Shown: positions 1 to 6,965 of the stretch, in pieces
Layout of the letters: every line of letters starts with the position of its first letter
How positions within the stretch are numbered: the stretch's first letter is position 1
DNA from: an uncultured Collinsella sp.
GTDB lineage: Bacteria > Actinomycetota > Coriobacteriia > Coriobacteriales > Coriobacteriaceae
Direction: 5' to 3'
Assembly: GCA_958405195.1 (NCBI GenBank)
Contig: CATYDM010000055.1
Span: 1 to 11,985 of the forward strand
DNA: 11,985 bases
The notes under the pieces: model-generated
What the model saw: only the letters and a program-made list of their open reading frames with translations
What the model was told of the DNA's origin: nothing
Database searches by the model: none
Translations under genes and position numbers: made by a program

Positions 1-585
1 GAGAACAAGGCGATCGTAGTCGGTGTGCTGGCCAACGCGGCAAGCCTCGACGAGCTTGGCGCAACGACGGACCGGCGAATACAAGGAGTCAACGTGAATG
101 ACGCCGATGGGATCGTTGTCACGCTTGTTGGCCTCGTAAGAAACGTAGCCGCGACCGTAGCCGATGCGCATGCTCATGGTGAGGTGTCCGCCCTCGGTGA
201 GGGTTGCAATGTGCTGCTCGGGGTTCACGAGCTCGAACTCCGACGGGATGAAGAAGTCCGCACCGGTAACCTCGCACGGGCCGTCGACCGAAATGGTCGC
301 GGTAGCCTCATCCGTGGTACCGAGCGAATGGAACACCAGGCCCTTAACGTTCAGGACAATGTCGGTGACATCCTCGACCATGTTATCGATCGACATGAAC
401 TCATGCTGAGCGCCATCGATCTGAATCGCCTCGACGGCTGCGCCCTCGAGAGAGGACAGCAGCACGCGACGAAGCGAGTTGCCGAGCGTATCGCCATAGC
501 CGCGCTCAAGCGGCTCGACGGATACGCGGGCGCACGTATCGTTGATTTCCTCGACCTGAACCTGGGGCCTAATGAATTCTGACAT
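1..585 (-). CDS. rpoA: RNA polymerase subunit alpha, N-terminal part (cut by window edge)
   Basis: The alpha subunit dimerises to nucleate assembly of RNA polymerase. 195 codons are visible; the rest of the N-terminal domain, the linker and the DNA-binding C-terminal domain lie beyond position 1. The protein begins MSEFIRPQVQVEE and carries the dimerisation/assembly helix LGNSLRRVLLSS at residues 35-46, followed by the insert-domain region and SLYSPVRRCAKLVEACRVGQ at about 168-187, all typical of bacterial alpha. The start is ATG at 585-583, with GGAGGT five bases upstream. It lies 32 nt after rpsD as the next gene of an alpha operon (rpmJ-rpsM-rpsK-rpsD-rpoA). rplQ would be expected next but is outside the window. 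Nothing odd is seen in the visible part. Confidence 0.97.
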   Translation of the reverse strand, partial: MSEFIRPQVQVEEINDTCARVSVEPLERGYGDTLGNSLRRVLLSSLEGAAVEAIQIDGAQHEFMSIDNMVEDVTDIVLNVKGLVFHSLGTTDEATATISVDGPCEVTGADFFIPSEFELVNPEQHIATLTEGGHLTMSMRIGYGRGYVSYEANKRDNDPIGVIHVDSLYSPVRRCAKLVEACRVGQHTDYDRLVL

Positions 586-617
586 GTATTACCTCCAGCC
601 TCAGCAGCCCAAAAGGA

Positions 618-1214
618 CTACTTAGAGTAGAGCTCGACGATGAGCTGCTCTTTGATATCGCCGCTGATCTGCTCACGAACGGGCATAGCCAGAACGTTGC
701 CAGACAGCTTCTCGATATCAACCTCGAGCCAGCCGGGAACCTCGAAACGCTCAGAGGAGATCAGGGCCTCCTTGATGGGGAGAAGATCGCGGAACTTCTC
801 GCCAACGGCGACGACGTCGCCAGGCTTGACCTGATAGGAGGGGATGTCAACGCGACGGCCGTTAACGGTGAAGTGGCCGTGGCGGACAGTCTGACGAGCC
901 TCCTTGCGGGTGCGAGCAAAGCCGAGACGGAACACGACGTTGTCGAGACGGCTCTCCAGGAGAATGAGAAGATTCTCACCGGTGATGCCGTTCATCTTAC
1001 GAGCGCGGTCGAAGTAGTGATGGAACTGCTTCTCCAGAACGCCGTAAATGAACTTAACCTTCTGCTTCTCGCGCAGCTGCATGCCGTACTCAGATTCCTT
1101 GCGACGGCGCTTGGGCTGACGGATAGATTCCTTCTTGCTGCTGTAACCGAGCTCAGCGGGATCGATCCCGAGCTGACGGCAGCGCTTAAGAACAGGAGTC
1201 CTGTCGATTGCCAT
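618..1214 (-). CDS. rpsD: 30S ribosomal protein S4
   Basis: S4 is a primary 16S rRNA binder that starts 30S assembly in the 5' domain. In several bacteria it also represses its own operon. The product is 198 aa. The C-terminal half holds the S4 RNA-binding domain (about 88-150, with ESRLDNVVFRLGFARTRKEA and HGHFTVNGRRVD). The N-terminal extension has only one cysteine (C12), so this is the zinc-free form, unlike S4 proteins with a four-cysteine N-terminal site. The start is ATG at 1214-1212 with an AAAGGA ribosome site upstream. It lies 19 nt after rpsK and 32 nt before rpoA, so it is surely cotranscribed with them. No S4-type leader pseudoknot was identified immediately before it. Confidence 0.98.
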   Translation of the reverse strand: MAIDRTPVLKRCRQLGIDPAELGYSSKKESIRQPKRRRKESEYGMQLREKQKVKFIYGVLEKQFHHYFDRARKMNGITGENLLILLESRLDNVVFRLGFARTRKEARQTVRHGHFTVNGRRVDIPSYQVKPGDVVAVGEKFRDLLPIKEALISSERFEVPGWLEVDIEKLSGNVLAMPVREQISGDIKEQLIVELYSK

Positions 1215-1233
1215 ATTGATACGATCCTTTCAG

Positions 1234-1641
1234 TTACACGCGGCGACGCTTCTTGGGGCGGCAGCCGTTGTGCGGAATGGGGGTCTTGTCCTGGATGCTG
1301 GAAACCTCGAGGCCGGCAGCCTGGAGGGAGCGAATCGCGGTCTCGCGGCCCGAACCGGGGCCCTTCACGAAGACGGCGACCTTGTGCATACCGTGCTCCA
1401 TGGCGGCCTTGGCGCAAGCCTCGGCGGCCATCTGGGCGGCAAACGGGGTCGACTTACGGGAACCCTTGAAGCCCACGGTACCAGCGGACTGCCAGGCGAT
1501 GACGTTGCCCGCGGGATCGGTGATGGAAACGATGGTGTTGTTGAACGTAGAACGGATGTGAGCCTGGCCCACGGAGATGTTCTTACGGTCGGCGCGCTTG
1601 ATGCGAGTGGAGGCGCCGCGCTTGTTCTTTGCAGTAGCCAT
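1234..1641 (-). CDS. rpsK: 30S ribosomal protein S11
   Basis: S11 sits on the platform of the 30S subunit and contacts 16S rRNA near the E site. The product is 135 aa, close to the usual 125-135. Hallmarks are HIRSTFNNTIVSITD (28-42), the GPGSGRETAIRSLQAAGLEV stretch (94-113) and the basic tail DKTPIPHNGCRPKKRRRV (118-135). The start is ATG at 1641-1639; GGGAGA lies at a loose distance upstream, between the rpsM stop and this start. It is 16 nt downstream of rpsM and 19 nt upstream of rpsD, the conserved alpha-operon order. Nothing unusual is seen. Confidence 0.98.
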   Translation of the reverse strand: MATAKNKRGASTRIKRADRKNISVGQAHIRSTFNNTIVSITDPAGNVIAWQSAGTVGFKGSRKSTPFAAQMAAEACAKAAMEHGMHKVAVFVKGPGSGRETAIRSLQAAGLEVSSIQDKTPIPHNGCRPKKRRRV

Positions 1642-1657
1642 GATGCGTCAGTCTCCC

Positions 1658-2032
1658 TTATTTCTTCTTCTTGGCACCGATCTGACGCTTCGGACCCTTG
1701 CGGGTGCGAGCGTTGGTGTGGGTGCGCTGGCCGCGGACCGGCAGGCCCTTGCGGTGACGCAGGCCACGGTTGCAGCCGATGTCCATAAGGCGCTTGACAT
1801 TCTGGGTGCGCTCACGGCGAAGGTCACCCTCGACCATGATGGCGTTCTTGTCGATGTACTCGCGAATAGCGTTAACCTCATCTTCAGTAAGGTCCTTAAC
1901 GCGGGTATCGACGTTGATCTGGCATTCGTTGCAGATCTTGGTAGCAGTAGTGCGGCCGATGCCGTAGATGTAGGTCAGACCGATCTCGACGCGCTTCTCG
2001 CGCGGAAGGTCGACACCATTAATACGGGCCAA
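1658..2032 (-). CDS. rpsM: 30S ribosomal protein S13 (TTG start)
   Basis: S13 forms part of the 30S head, contacts the P-site tRNA and bridges to the 50S subunit. The product is 124 aa. It has MARINGVDLPREKRV at the start, YGIGRTTATKIC (23-34) and the conserved RRERTQNVKRLMDIGCNRGL (72-91), followed by the tRNA-facing basic tail RHRKGLPVRGQRTHTNARTR. The family N-terminus fits a TTG initiator at 2032-2030, and GAGGAG lies seven bases upstream. No ATG in frame gives the conserved N-terminus, so TTG is preferred. rpmJ ends 15 nt upstream and rpsK begins 16 nt downstream. The lysine-rich end (KKKK) is normal. Confidence 0.97.
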   Translation of the reverse strand: MARINGVDLPREKRVEIGLTYIYGIGRTTATKICNECQINVDTRVKDLTEDEVNAIREYIDKNAIMVEGDLRRERTQNVKRLMDIGCNRGLRHRKGLPVRGQRTHTNARTRKGPKRQIGAKKKK

Positions 2033-2047
2033 CGTTGGTCTCCTCTC

Positions 2048-2161
2048 TTAACCCTGACGCTGCTTGTGGCGGGGATTCTCGCAGATGACGAGAACCTTGC
2101 CATGGCGCCTAATGATTTTGCACTTATCGCACATCTTCTTGACCGAAGGACGTACCTTCAT
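2048..2161 (-). CDS. rpmJ: 50S ribosomal protein L36 (zinc-binding form)
   Basis: L36 is a 37-residue zinc-ribbon protein of the 50S subunit. The translation begins MKVRPSVKKMCDKCKIIRR and ends ENPRHKQRQG. The C-C-C-H zinc ligands are present as C11, C14, C27 and H32, so this is the zinc-containing paralogue type rather than the cysteine-free replacement. The start is ATG at 2161-2159, preceded by AAAGGAAG at a good distance. It sits between infA (150 nt upstream) and rpsM (15 nt downstream), its normal place in Gram-positive bacteria. Small size makes it easy to miss, but the match is unambiguous. Confidence 0.97.
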   Translation of the reverse strand: MKVRPSVKKMCDKCKIIRRHGKVLVICENPRHKQRQG

Positions 2162-2311
2162 CGTTCTTCCTTTCGGTAGCGCTCAAACTACTTCCCTACT
2201 ATCTACTCGCCCAGCCGCAGGCGTTTAAAACTATGGCTGGTCTTCACACACAATCCGACCGTAGGTTGAGCTAAGCCTGCAGCCGGAAATGGAGTGCGTG
2301 TATGCGTGCCG
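2162..2311 (-). other. infA-rpmJ gap with competing inverted repeats, possible alpha-operon leader
   Basis: This 150-nt non-coding gap precedes the rpmJ-rpsM-rpsK-rpsD-rpoA block. The segment 2211-2222 can pair with 2275-2286 (10 of 12 positions). Its first six bases (2211-2216) can instead pair perfectly with 2235-2240, so two mutually exclusive folds are possible. That layout suits a leader that could respond to a ribosomal protein, but no known leader motif was recognised. No convincing promoter was found: a CATAGT-like hexamer lies near 2230 on the minus strand with no good -35. No U-run terminator is seen. Confidence 0.35.
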
Positions 2312-2530
2312 CTATTTGTAGCGATAGGTGATGCGGCCGCGGGTCAGGTCGTACGGGGAAAGCTCCACGACAACCCTGTCACCGGGGAGAATGCGGATGT
2401 AATTCATTCGGATCTTGCCAGAAATGTTGCACAGAACCGAATGACCGTTCTCGAGCTCAACCTTAAACATGGCATTGGGCAGCGGTTCCTTTACCGTACC
2501 CTCGAGCTCAATTGCGTCTTCCTTCTTCAC
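2312..2530 (-). CDS. infA: Translation initiation factor IF-1 (GTG start preferred)
   Basis: IF-1 is an OB-fold protein that occupies the 30S A site during initiation. The 72-residue product reads MKKEDAIELEGTV at the start and ends with the family signature VVVELSPYDLTRGRITYRYK. The OB-fold core NAMFKVELENGHSVLCNISGKIRMNYIRILPGD is intact. Initiation is ambiguous. GTG at 2530-2528 gives the usual family length. A TTG six bases upstream (2536-2534) adds two residues and sits nearer to the weak AGAAAG ribosome site. An ATG at 2540-2538 is out of frame. infA lies 104 nt after map, a longer gap than its neighbours, with a possible promoter of its own. Confidence 0.93.
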   Translation of the reverse strand: MKKEDAIELEGTVKEPLPNAMFKVELENGHSVLCNISGKIRMNYIRILPGDRVVVELSPYDLTRGRITYRYK

Positions 2531-2569
2531 AAGCAATCATCTTTCTCTAGAAAACGACAGCGATTGAGT

Positions 2570-2598
2570 ATTCTACAACACGTATGCACGCATCGTAA
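2570..2598 (-). promoter_or_regulatory. Possible infA promoter
   Basis: In the map-infA gap the minus strand shows TAGAAT (2570-2575, five of six matches to a sigma-A -10). A 17-nt spacer separates it from a weak -35, TTACGA (2593-2598, three of six matches). Transcription would start near 2563, about 30 nt before the IF-1 start. The gap is longer than is usual in this operon, which supports a function, but the -35 is poor. Confidence 0.3.
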
Positions 2599-2634
2599 TA
2601 ACTTCGTAATGGCTCCACAACTAAGTGGAACTTG

Positions 2635-3423
2635 TTACATTTCTCCGCCTTGGAGCGAACACCAAGCACCTTGGGCATCCGTGGTGAGAATCACCGGACC
2701 GTCATTGGTAATGGCGACGGTGTTCTCGTAGTGCGCGGCGGGCAGGTGGTCGTTGGTCGTAACAATCCAACCGTCGGAGCCCGTGCTCACATGGTTGGAA
2801 CCCATCGTAACCATCGGCTCGATGGCAATGACCATGCCGGCCTGGAGGCGAACGCCCCTCCCCTTCTTTCCATAGTTAGGAACGTTGGGGTCCTCGTGCA
2901 TCACGCGGCCAATGCCATGGCCAACATAATCACGAAGCACGCCGTAACCGTGAGACTCGGCGAGGGACTGAACGGCATAACCGACGTCCCCGATATGGTT
3001 ACCGGGAACAGCCTGCTCGATGGCAGCCTTAAGGCAATCGCGCGTGACCTCACACAAAGCCTTGGCTTCGGGCGTGGGGGTGCCGACGAAAAACGTCCAT
3101 GCGTTATCGCCGACCCAACCGTCGACAACGGCTCCCGTATCGATGGAGATGATATCGCCATCGCGTAGGATCATGTCAGGGTTGGGAATACCGTGGACCA
3201 CAGCATCGTTGATCGATGCGCAAATGGTCCCCGGGAACCCGCCGTAGCCCTTAAAGGCCGGGGTGCCGCCATGCATGCGGATAATCTGCTCCGCGAGCTG
3301 ATCGAGCTCAAAAGTCGAAACGCCGGGACGCACCATGGCTCCAACGTGGCGGAGCGCCATCTTAGATAGCGCTCCTGCCTTCTTCATCTGCTCGATTTGC
3401 GTTGCAGACTTAATCTTGATCAT
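2635..3423 (-). CDS. map: Methionine aminopeptidase, type I
   Basis: This enzyme removes the initiator methionine from nascent proteins, using a dinuclear metal centre. The product is 262 aa, typical of the short type Ia form without an N-terminal zinc extension. The five metal ligands are all in place: D95 (in SIDTG), D106 (in VGDNA), H169 (in GHGIG), E202 (in IEPM) and E233 (in YENT). Catalytic histidines H77 and H176 are also present. The ATG start overlaps the adk stop by four bases (ATGA), so translation is probably coupled to adk. Its place after secY-adk and before infA is standard in Gram-positive bacteria. The C-terminal tail after TTDAQGAW is slightly longer than in many homologues. 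Confidence 0.97.
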   Translation of the reverse strand: MIKIKSATQIEQMKKAGALSKMALRHVGAMVRPGVSTFELDQLAEQIIRMHGGTPAFKGYGGFPGTICASINDAVVHGIPNPDMILRDGDIISIDTGAVVDGWVGDNAWTFFVGTPTPEAKALCEVTRDCLKAAIEQAVPGNHIGDVGYAVQSLAESHGYGVLRDYVGHGIGRVMHEDPNVPNYGKKGRGVRLQAGMVIAIEPMVTMGSNHVSTGSDGWIVTTNDHLPAAHYENTVAITNDGPVILTTDAQGAWCSLQGGEM

Positions 3424-4046
3424 AGACCGAGAGCCTCTTTGACATCCCCGTACACGGTCTCGCGAGCCTGGTCACCGTTGACCGACTTGAGCAGACCCTG
3501 GCCACGATAGTAGTCGACGAGCGGGCTCGTGGACTTCTCGTAGACGTCGAGACGGTTCTTGATGGTCTCGGGCTTGTCGTCGTCGCGCTGATACATCTCG
3601 CCTGCGCACTTGGGGCAGGTGACATCGGCAGCGGTGCCGGTGTAACCGCATGCGCGGCAGGTGCGACGCGAAGACAGACGATCGATGATGACCTCGGGGG
3701 CCACGTCGACCAGAAGGGCGCAGTCGATCTCGCGACCCATGGCGGAGAGCTCGGAATCGAGCGTCACAGCCTGGGCGGTGTTGCGCGGGAAGCCGTCGAG
3801 GATGAAGCCCTGCTGGGCATCATCGGCGGCAAGGCGCTCCTTGACAAGGTCGATTACGAGCTGGTCGGGAACGAGCTCGCCAGCGTCCATGTACTTCTTA
3901 GCCTGAATACCAAGCTCGGTGCCACCCTTGACGGCAGCACGCAGCAGGTCGCCCGTGGAAATGTGAGCGACGCCAAACTCGGCGACGAGCTCCTGTGCGA
4001 CGGTGCCCTTGCCGGCACCCGGAGCTCCGAGCAATACGAGGTTCAT
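3420..4046 (-). CDS. adk: Adenylate kinase, zinc-LID form
   Basis: Adenylate kinase interconverts ATP + AMP and 2 ADP in the cytoplasm. The start is set at ATG 4046-4044 because AGGAGG lies seven bases upstream. A TTG six bases further out would overlap that site too closely. The product is then 208 aa. The P-loop GAPGAGKGT is at residues 7-15, the AMP-binding STGDLLR at about 30-36 and DGFPR at 84-88. The LID carries four cysteines (C130, C133, C144, C147) in two CxxC pairs, the zinc-stabilised form common in Gram-positive bacteria. It lies 18 nt after secY and overlaps map by four bases. Confidence 0.97.
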   Translation of the reverse strand: MNLVLLGAPGAGKGTVAQELVAEFGVAHISTGDLLRAAVKGGTELGIQAKKYMDAGELVPDQLVIDLVKERLAADDAQQGFILDGFPRNTAQAVTLDSELSAMGREIDCALLVDVAPEVIIDRLSSRRTCRACGYTGTAADVTCPKCAGEMYQRDDDKPETIKNRLDVYEKSTSPLVDYYRGQGLLKSVNGDQARETVYGDVKEALGL

Positions 4047-4064
4047 GAGCAATCCTCCTCTAGC

Positions 4065-5351
4065 CTATTTAAAGAATCCATCGTAATCATACATCTTGAT
4101 CTGGCCTTCGAGCTTATCGACCGTGTCGAGCACGACGCCGACCATGATGAGGATGGACGTGCCGCCAAATGCCTGGATCAGATGGTTACCCGTAAAGGAG
4201 AAGATGATCGAAGGCACGATGGCGATGAGCGCCAAAAAGACAGCGCTGGGAAGCGTGATCTTGTTGAGCGCGTTCTTGATGTAGGCCGCGGTAGCCCTAC
4301 CCGGACGCACGCCCGGAATAAAGCCGCCCTGCTTCTTAAGGTTGTCGGCCGTGTCATCGGGGTTGAACACCATGGAGGTGTAGAAGTACGCGAAGAACAC
4401 GATGAGGACAACATTAAGCACCCAGTTGAGCCAACCGGTCGAAAGCGCGGAGGCAACTGCCTGAATCCAGCCGATGCCGGGGAAGAACACGGCAATCTGA
4501 GCCGGGAAGTACAGCAGCGCCGAAGCGAAGATGATCGGCACGACACCCGCGGTGTTGACCTTGATGGGCAGGTAGGTGGTCTGGCCACCCATCATGCGAC
4601 GGCCCACGACGCGCTTAGCGTAGGAGACCGGGATGCGGCGCTGGCCGCGCTCAAGGAAAACAATCAACGGGATAACCAGCAGGATGATGGCGCAGATGAT
4701 CACCATGGTGATGAGGCCACCGGCATTGCCCTCGGTGCTGGAGAAGATAGCCTGCGGCAGACCGGCCATGATGTTCGCGAAGATAATCAGCGACATGCCA
4801 TTGCCGATACCGCGCTGGGTGATGAGCTCACCAATCCACATGATCAGCATGGCGCCCGCGGTGAGCGTGCCGACGATCATGAGGTCGAAGATGATCTCGG
4901 GAGCGCCGGCACCATTAAAGCTGATGCCGAAGCTCTTAAAGAGAAAGAGGTAACCCACGGAGTTGAGGATTGCCAGAGCCAGGGTGAGGTAACGCGAATA
5001 CTGCGTAATCTTGGTCTGACCGACCTCGCCCTCGCGGGCAAGCTCATGCAGGGAAGGCACAACGGCCTGGAGCATCTGGAGGATGATCGAGCTGGTGATG
5101 TAAGGCATGATGCCCAGCGAAAACACCGAAACATAGCTCAACGCGCCGCCAGAGAAAAGATTCAGGAGGGCCATAGCACCTGCGGCGACCGAATTGTTAT
5201 CGGTCGAGAAAAGGCCCAGCATCCCCTGGAAGGGAATGCCGGGCACAGGAACGTGCGCACCAATGCGGTACACGACGAGCATAGCTATGGTAAAAAGAAT
5301 CTTTTCGCGCAATTCTTTGATGCGGAAAGCATTCTTAAGACCATTTAGCAC
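4065..5351 (-). CDS. secY: Protein translocase subunit SecY (GTG start)
   Basis: SecY forms the protein-conducting channel of the Sec system in the cytoplasmic membrane, partnering SecE/SecG and SecA. The product is 428 aa with about ten hydrophobic segments. Visible landmarks are the amphipathic N-terminus MLNGLKNAFRIKELREKI, the plug region near 67-85, WIGELITQRGIGNGMSL (172-188), the cytosolic loop RGQRRIPVSYAKRVVGRR (235-252) and GGFIPGVRPG (342-351). The start is GTG at 5351-5349, seven bases inside the end of rplO. An ATG at 5344-5342 is out of frame, so GTG is the only start that gives the conserved N-terminus. The AAAGG ribosome site lies inside rplO, implying coupling. Confidence 0.97.
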   Translation of the reverse strand: MLNGLKNAFRIKELREKILFTIAMLVVYRIGAHVPVPGIPFQGMLGLFSTDNNSVAAGAMALLNLFSGGALSYVSVFSLGIMPYITSSIILQMLQAVVPSLHELAREGEVGQTKITQYSRYLTLALAILNSVGYLFLFKSFGISFNGAGAPEIIFDLMIVGTLTAGAMLIMWIGELITQRGIGNGMSLIIFANIMAGLPQAIFSSTEGNAGGLITMVIICAIILLVIPLIVFLERGQRRIPVSYAKRVVGRRMMGGQTTYLPIKVNTAGVVPIIFASALLYFPAQIAVFFPGIGWIQAVASALSTGWLNWVLNVVLIVFFAYFYTSMVFNPDDTADNLKKQGGFIPGVRPGRATAAYIKNALNKITLPSAVFLALIAIVPSIIFSFTGNHLIQAFGGTSILIMVGVVLDTVDKLEGQIKMYDYDGFFK

Positions 5352-5794
5352 GGCAGCTCGACCTTTCCGCCGGCGGCCTCGATCTTGGCCTGCGCAGAAG
5401 CGCTGACCTTGTCGACCTTGACCGTGAACTTCTTGGTGAGCTCACCATTGCCGAGCACCTTGACGGGCTCGAACTCGCTCTTGGTGATGCGAGCGGCCTT
5501 AAGAGCGGCACCGTCGATCACAGCGCCATCCTCGAACTTACGCTCGAGACGCTCAACGTTAACAGCGGTGTACTCGATACGACGGGGGTTGCGGAAGCCC
5601 GGAAGCTTGGGCAGGCGCATAGCCAGCGGAGTCTGGCCACCCTCGAAGCCGGCACCCTTGGTGCCGCCAGAGCGGGAACCCTGGCCCTTCTGACCGCGGC
5701 CAGAAGTGGTGCCGTGACCCGAAGAATTGCCACGGCCGACGCGCTTGCGGTTCTTGGTGGAACCGGGCGCGGGAGTAAGATCGTGAAGCTGCAT
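5345..5794 (-). CDS. rplO: 50S ribosomal protein L15
   Basis: L15 is a late-assembling 50S protein whose basic N-terminal extension reaches into 23S rRNA. The product is 149 aa, near the family norm. The N-terminus MQLHDLTPAPGSTKNRKRVGR runs into the glycine/arginine-rich extension GRGNSSGHGTTSGRGQKGQG (about 21-40). The globular part includes MRLPKLPGFRNPRR. The start is ATG at 5794-5792 with GAGGAG upstream. It begins three bases after the rpmD stop and overlaps secY by seven bases at its end. Its last residue is an unusual terminal cysteine (VELPC). Confidence 0.97.
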   Translation of the reverse strand: MQLHDLTPAPGSTKNRKRVGRGNSSGHGTTSGRGQKGQGSRSGGTKGAGFEGGQTPLAMRLPKLPGFRNPRRIEYTAVNVERLERKFEDGAVIDGAALKAARITKSEFEPVKVLGNGELTKKFTVKVDKVSASAQAKIEAAGGKVELPC

Positions 5795-5797
5795 TTG

Positions 5798-5980
5798 CTA
5801 CTCCTCTACAATCTCGACAAGGTGCTTGACCTTGAAGATCATGCCGCGGACGGACTCGTTGTCAGCAATCTCGCGAACCTCGCGGATCCTGTGGAGACCG
5901 AGGGCACGGACAGTACGGACCTGGTCCTGCTTGCAACCGTTGGTGCTGCGGACCTGCTTGATCTTGATGGTGTCAGCCAT
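5798..5980 (-). CDS. rpmD: 50S ribosomal protein L30
   Basis: L30 is a small 50S protein that contacts 23S and 5S rRNA regions. The product is 60 aa, the usual size for the short bacterial form. It starts MADTIKIKQVRSTNGCKQDQ and contains the family core VRTVRALGLHRIREVREIADN, followed by VRGMIFKVKHLVEIVEE. The start is ATG at 5980-5978 with AAGGAG upstream, overlapping the end of rpsE. It sits between rpsE (2 nt) and rplO (3 nt), the invariable spc order. Confidence 0.97.
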   Translation of the reverse strand: MADTIKIKQVRSTNGCKQDQVRTVRALGLHRIREVREIADNESVRGMIFKVKHLVEIVEE

Positions 5981-5982
5981 GC

Positions 5983-6507
5983 TTAGTTCTCCTTACCGAC
6001 GAACATCTCGGAGACCGTCAGGCCACGGCGAGCCGCGACGTCCTCAGGGCTGGAGAGCTCCTTGAGGCCCTCGACGGCAGCCTTGATGATGTTGAGGCCG
6101 TTGTCGGTACCGAGGGACTTGGACAGGACGTTCTTGATGCCAGCAAGCTCAAAGAGGGGACGCACAGCGCCGCCGGCGATAACGCCGGTACCCTCGACAG
6201 CGGGCTTGATGATGATGCGGCCGGCACCAAAGTGGCCGAGAACCTCGTGCGGGATGGTGCCCTGCTCGGTCACCGGCACGTGGAACATGTTCTTCTTGGC
6301 ATCGAGAGATGCCTTGGAGATGGCCATGGGCACCTCAGCGGACTTGCCCATGCCAACGCCGACGTTGCCCTTGCCGTCGCCAACGACGACGAGAGCGACG
6401 AGGCTCATGCGACGACCACCCTTGACGGTCTTCGACACGCGGTTGATGTAAACGACGCGCTCCTCGAACTCGGAGGCCTCGCGCTGCTGCTTCTGATTAC
6501 GAGCCAT
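5983..6507 (-). CDS. rpsE: 30S ribosomal protein S5
   Basis: S5 lies on the 30S solvent side near helix 34 and the mRNA entry path, and affects decoding accuracy. The product is 174 aa. The N-terminal dsRNA-binding-like domain contains VVYINRVSKTVKGGRRMSL (18-36) and VVGDGKGNVGVGMGKSAEVP (41-60). The C-terminal domain contains VRPLFELAGIKNVLSKSLG (115-133). The GGRR loop, where spectinomycin contacts S5, looks wild type. The start is ATG at 6507-6505. Its strong TAGGAGGT ribosome site overlaps the rplR stop codon, so translation is likely coupled. Confidence 0.98.
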   Translation of the reverse strand: MARNQKQQREASEFEERVVYINRVSKTVKGGRRMSLVALVVVGDGKGNVGVGMGKSAEVPMAISKASLDAKKNMFHVPVTEQGTIPHEVLGHFGAGRIIIKPAVEGTGVIAGGAVRPLFELAGIKNVLSKSLGTDNGLNIIKAAVEGLKELSSPEDVAARRGLTVSEMFVGKEN

Positions 6508-6521
6508 GTGCTACATACCTC

Positions 6522-6890
6522 CTAGAACTCGAGACCGGCGGCACGAGCACCGTCGGCGAGGGCCTTGACGCGGCCATGGTAGATACGGCCACCGCGATCG
6601 AAGGCGACCTTGGTGATGCCGGCCTCGATGGCGCGCTTGCCAACGAGCTGACCGACCTTCTCCGCAGCCTCCTTGTTCGAGGTGTGGGTGCCCTTGAACT
6701 CGGCCTCGAGGGTCGAGGCAGAGACGAGCGTCAGGCTGGAGCCCTTGCTGTCGTCGATGATCTGGGCATAGATGTTGGCGTTAGTACGGGTCACGCGAAG
6801 ACGCGGACGCTCGGAGGTACCCGAGACCTTGCCGCGAACACGACGCTGACGACGCTTGAGGCCTTCCAGCTTCGCCTTATGCTTGTTCAT
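6522..6890 (-). CDS. rplR: 50S ribosomal protein L18
   Basis: L18 binds 5S rRNA together with L5 to form the central protuberance. The product is 122 aa. The basic N-terminus MNKHKAKLEGLKRRQRRVRGK leads into SERPRLRVTRTNANIYAQIIDD (about 26-47), and the end has VAFDRGGRIYHGRVKALADGAR, all family hallmarks. The start is ATG at 6890-6888 with AGGAG seven bases upstream. The gap to rplF is 75 nt and carries a perfect 8-bp hairpin. The gap to rpsE is only 14 nt. Confidence 0.98.
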   Translation of the reverse strand: MNKHKAKLEGLKRRQRRVRGKVSGTSERPRLRVTRTNANIYAQIIDDSKGSSLTLVSASTLEAEFKGTHTSNKEAAEKVGQLVGKRAIEAGITKVAFDRGGRIYHGRVKALADGARAAGLEF

Positions 6891-6918
6891 ACGTAAACTC
6901 CTAAAAAGGTTGATCTTG

Positions 6919-6940
6919 CCAGCACCTGACGGGGTGCTGG
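6919..6940 (-). other. Hairpin in the rplF-rplR gap
   Basis: CCAGCACC (6919-6926) and GGTGCTGG (6933-6940) form a perfect 8-bp stem with a 6-nt loop. In the minus-strand transcript it lies 25 nt after the rplF stop and ends 28 nt before the rplR start. Five U's follow 11 nt after the stem and merge into the rplR ribosome site, so it is not a standard terminator. A processing or stability element is plausible. Confidence 0.5.
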
Positions 6941-6965
6941 TCTTATGCGAGTGAGTCGGTTACGA

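Noticed and set aside
4047..4052. TTG start six bases upstream for adk
   Set aside because: The AGGAGG site would be one base from that TTG but is ideally placed for the ATG at 4046.
3963..5348. Long plus-strand reading frame opposite adk and secY
   Set aside because: It is a mirror of the secY coding frame: rich in D, H, R and G, without a recognisable domain, while the minus strand encodes an unmistakable SecY.
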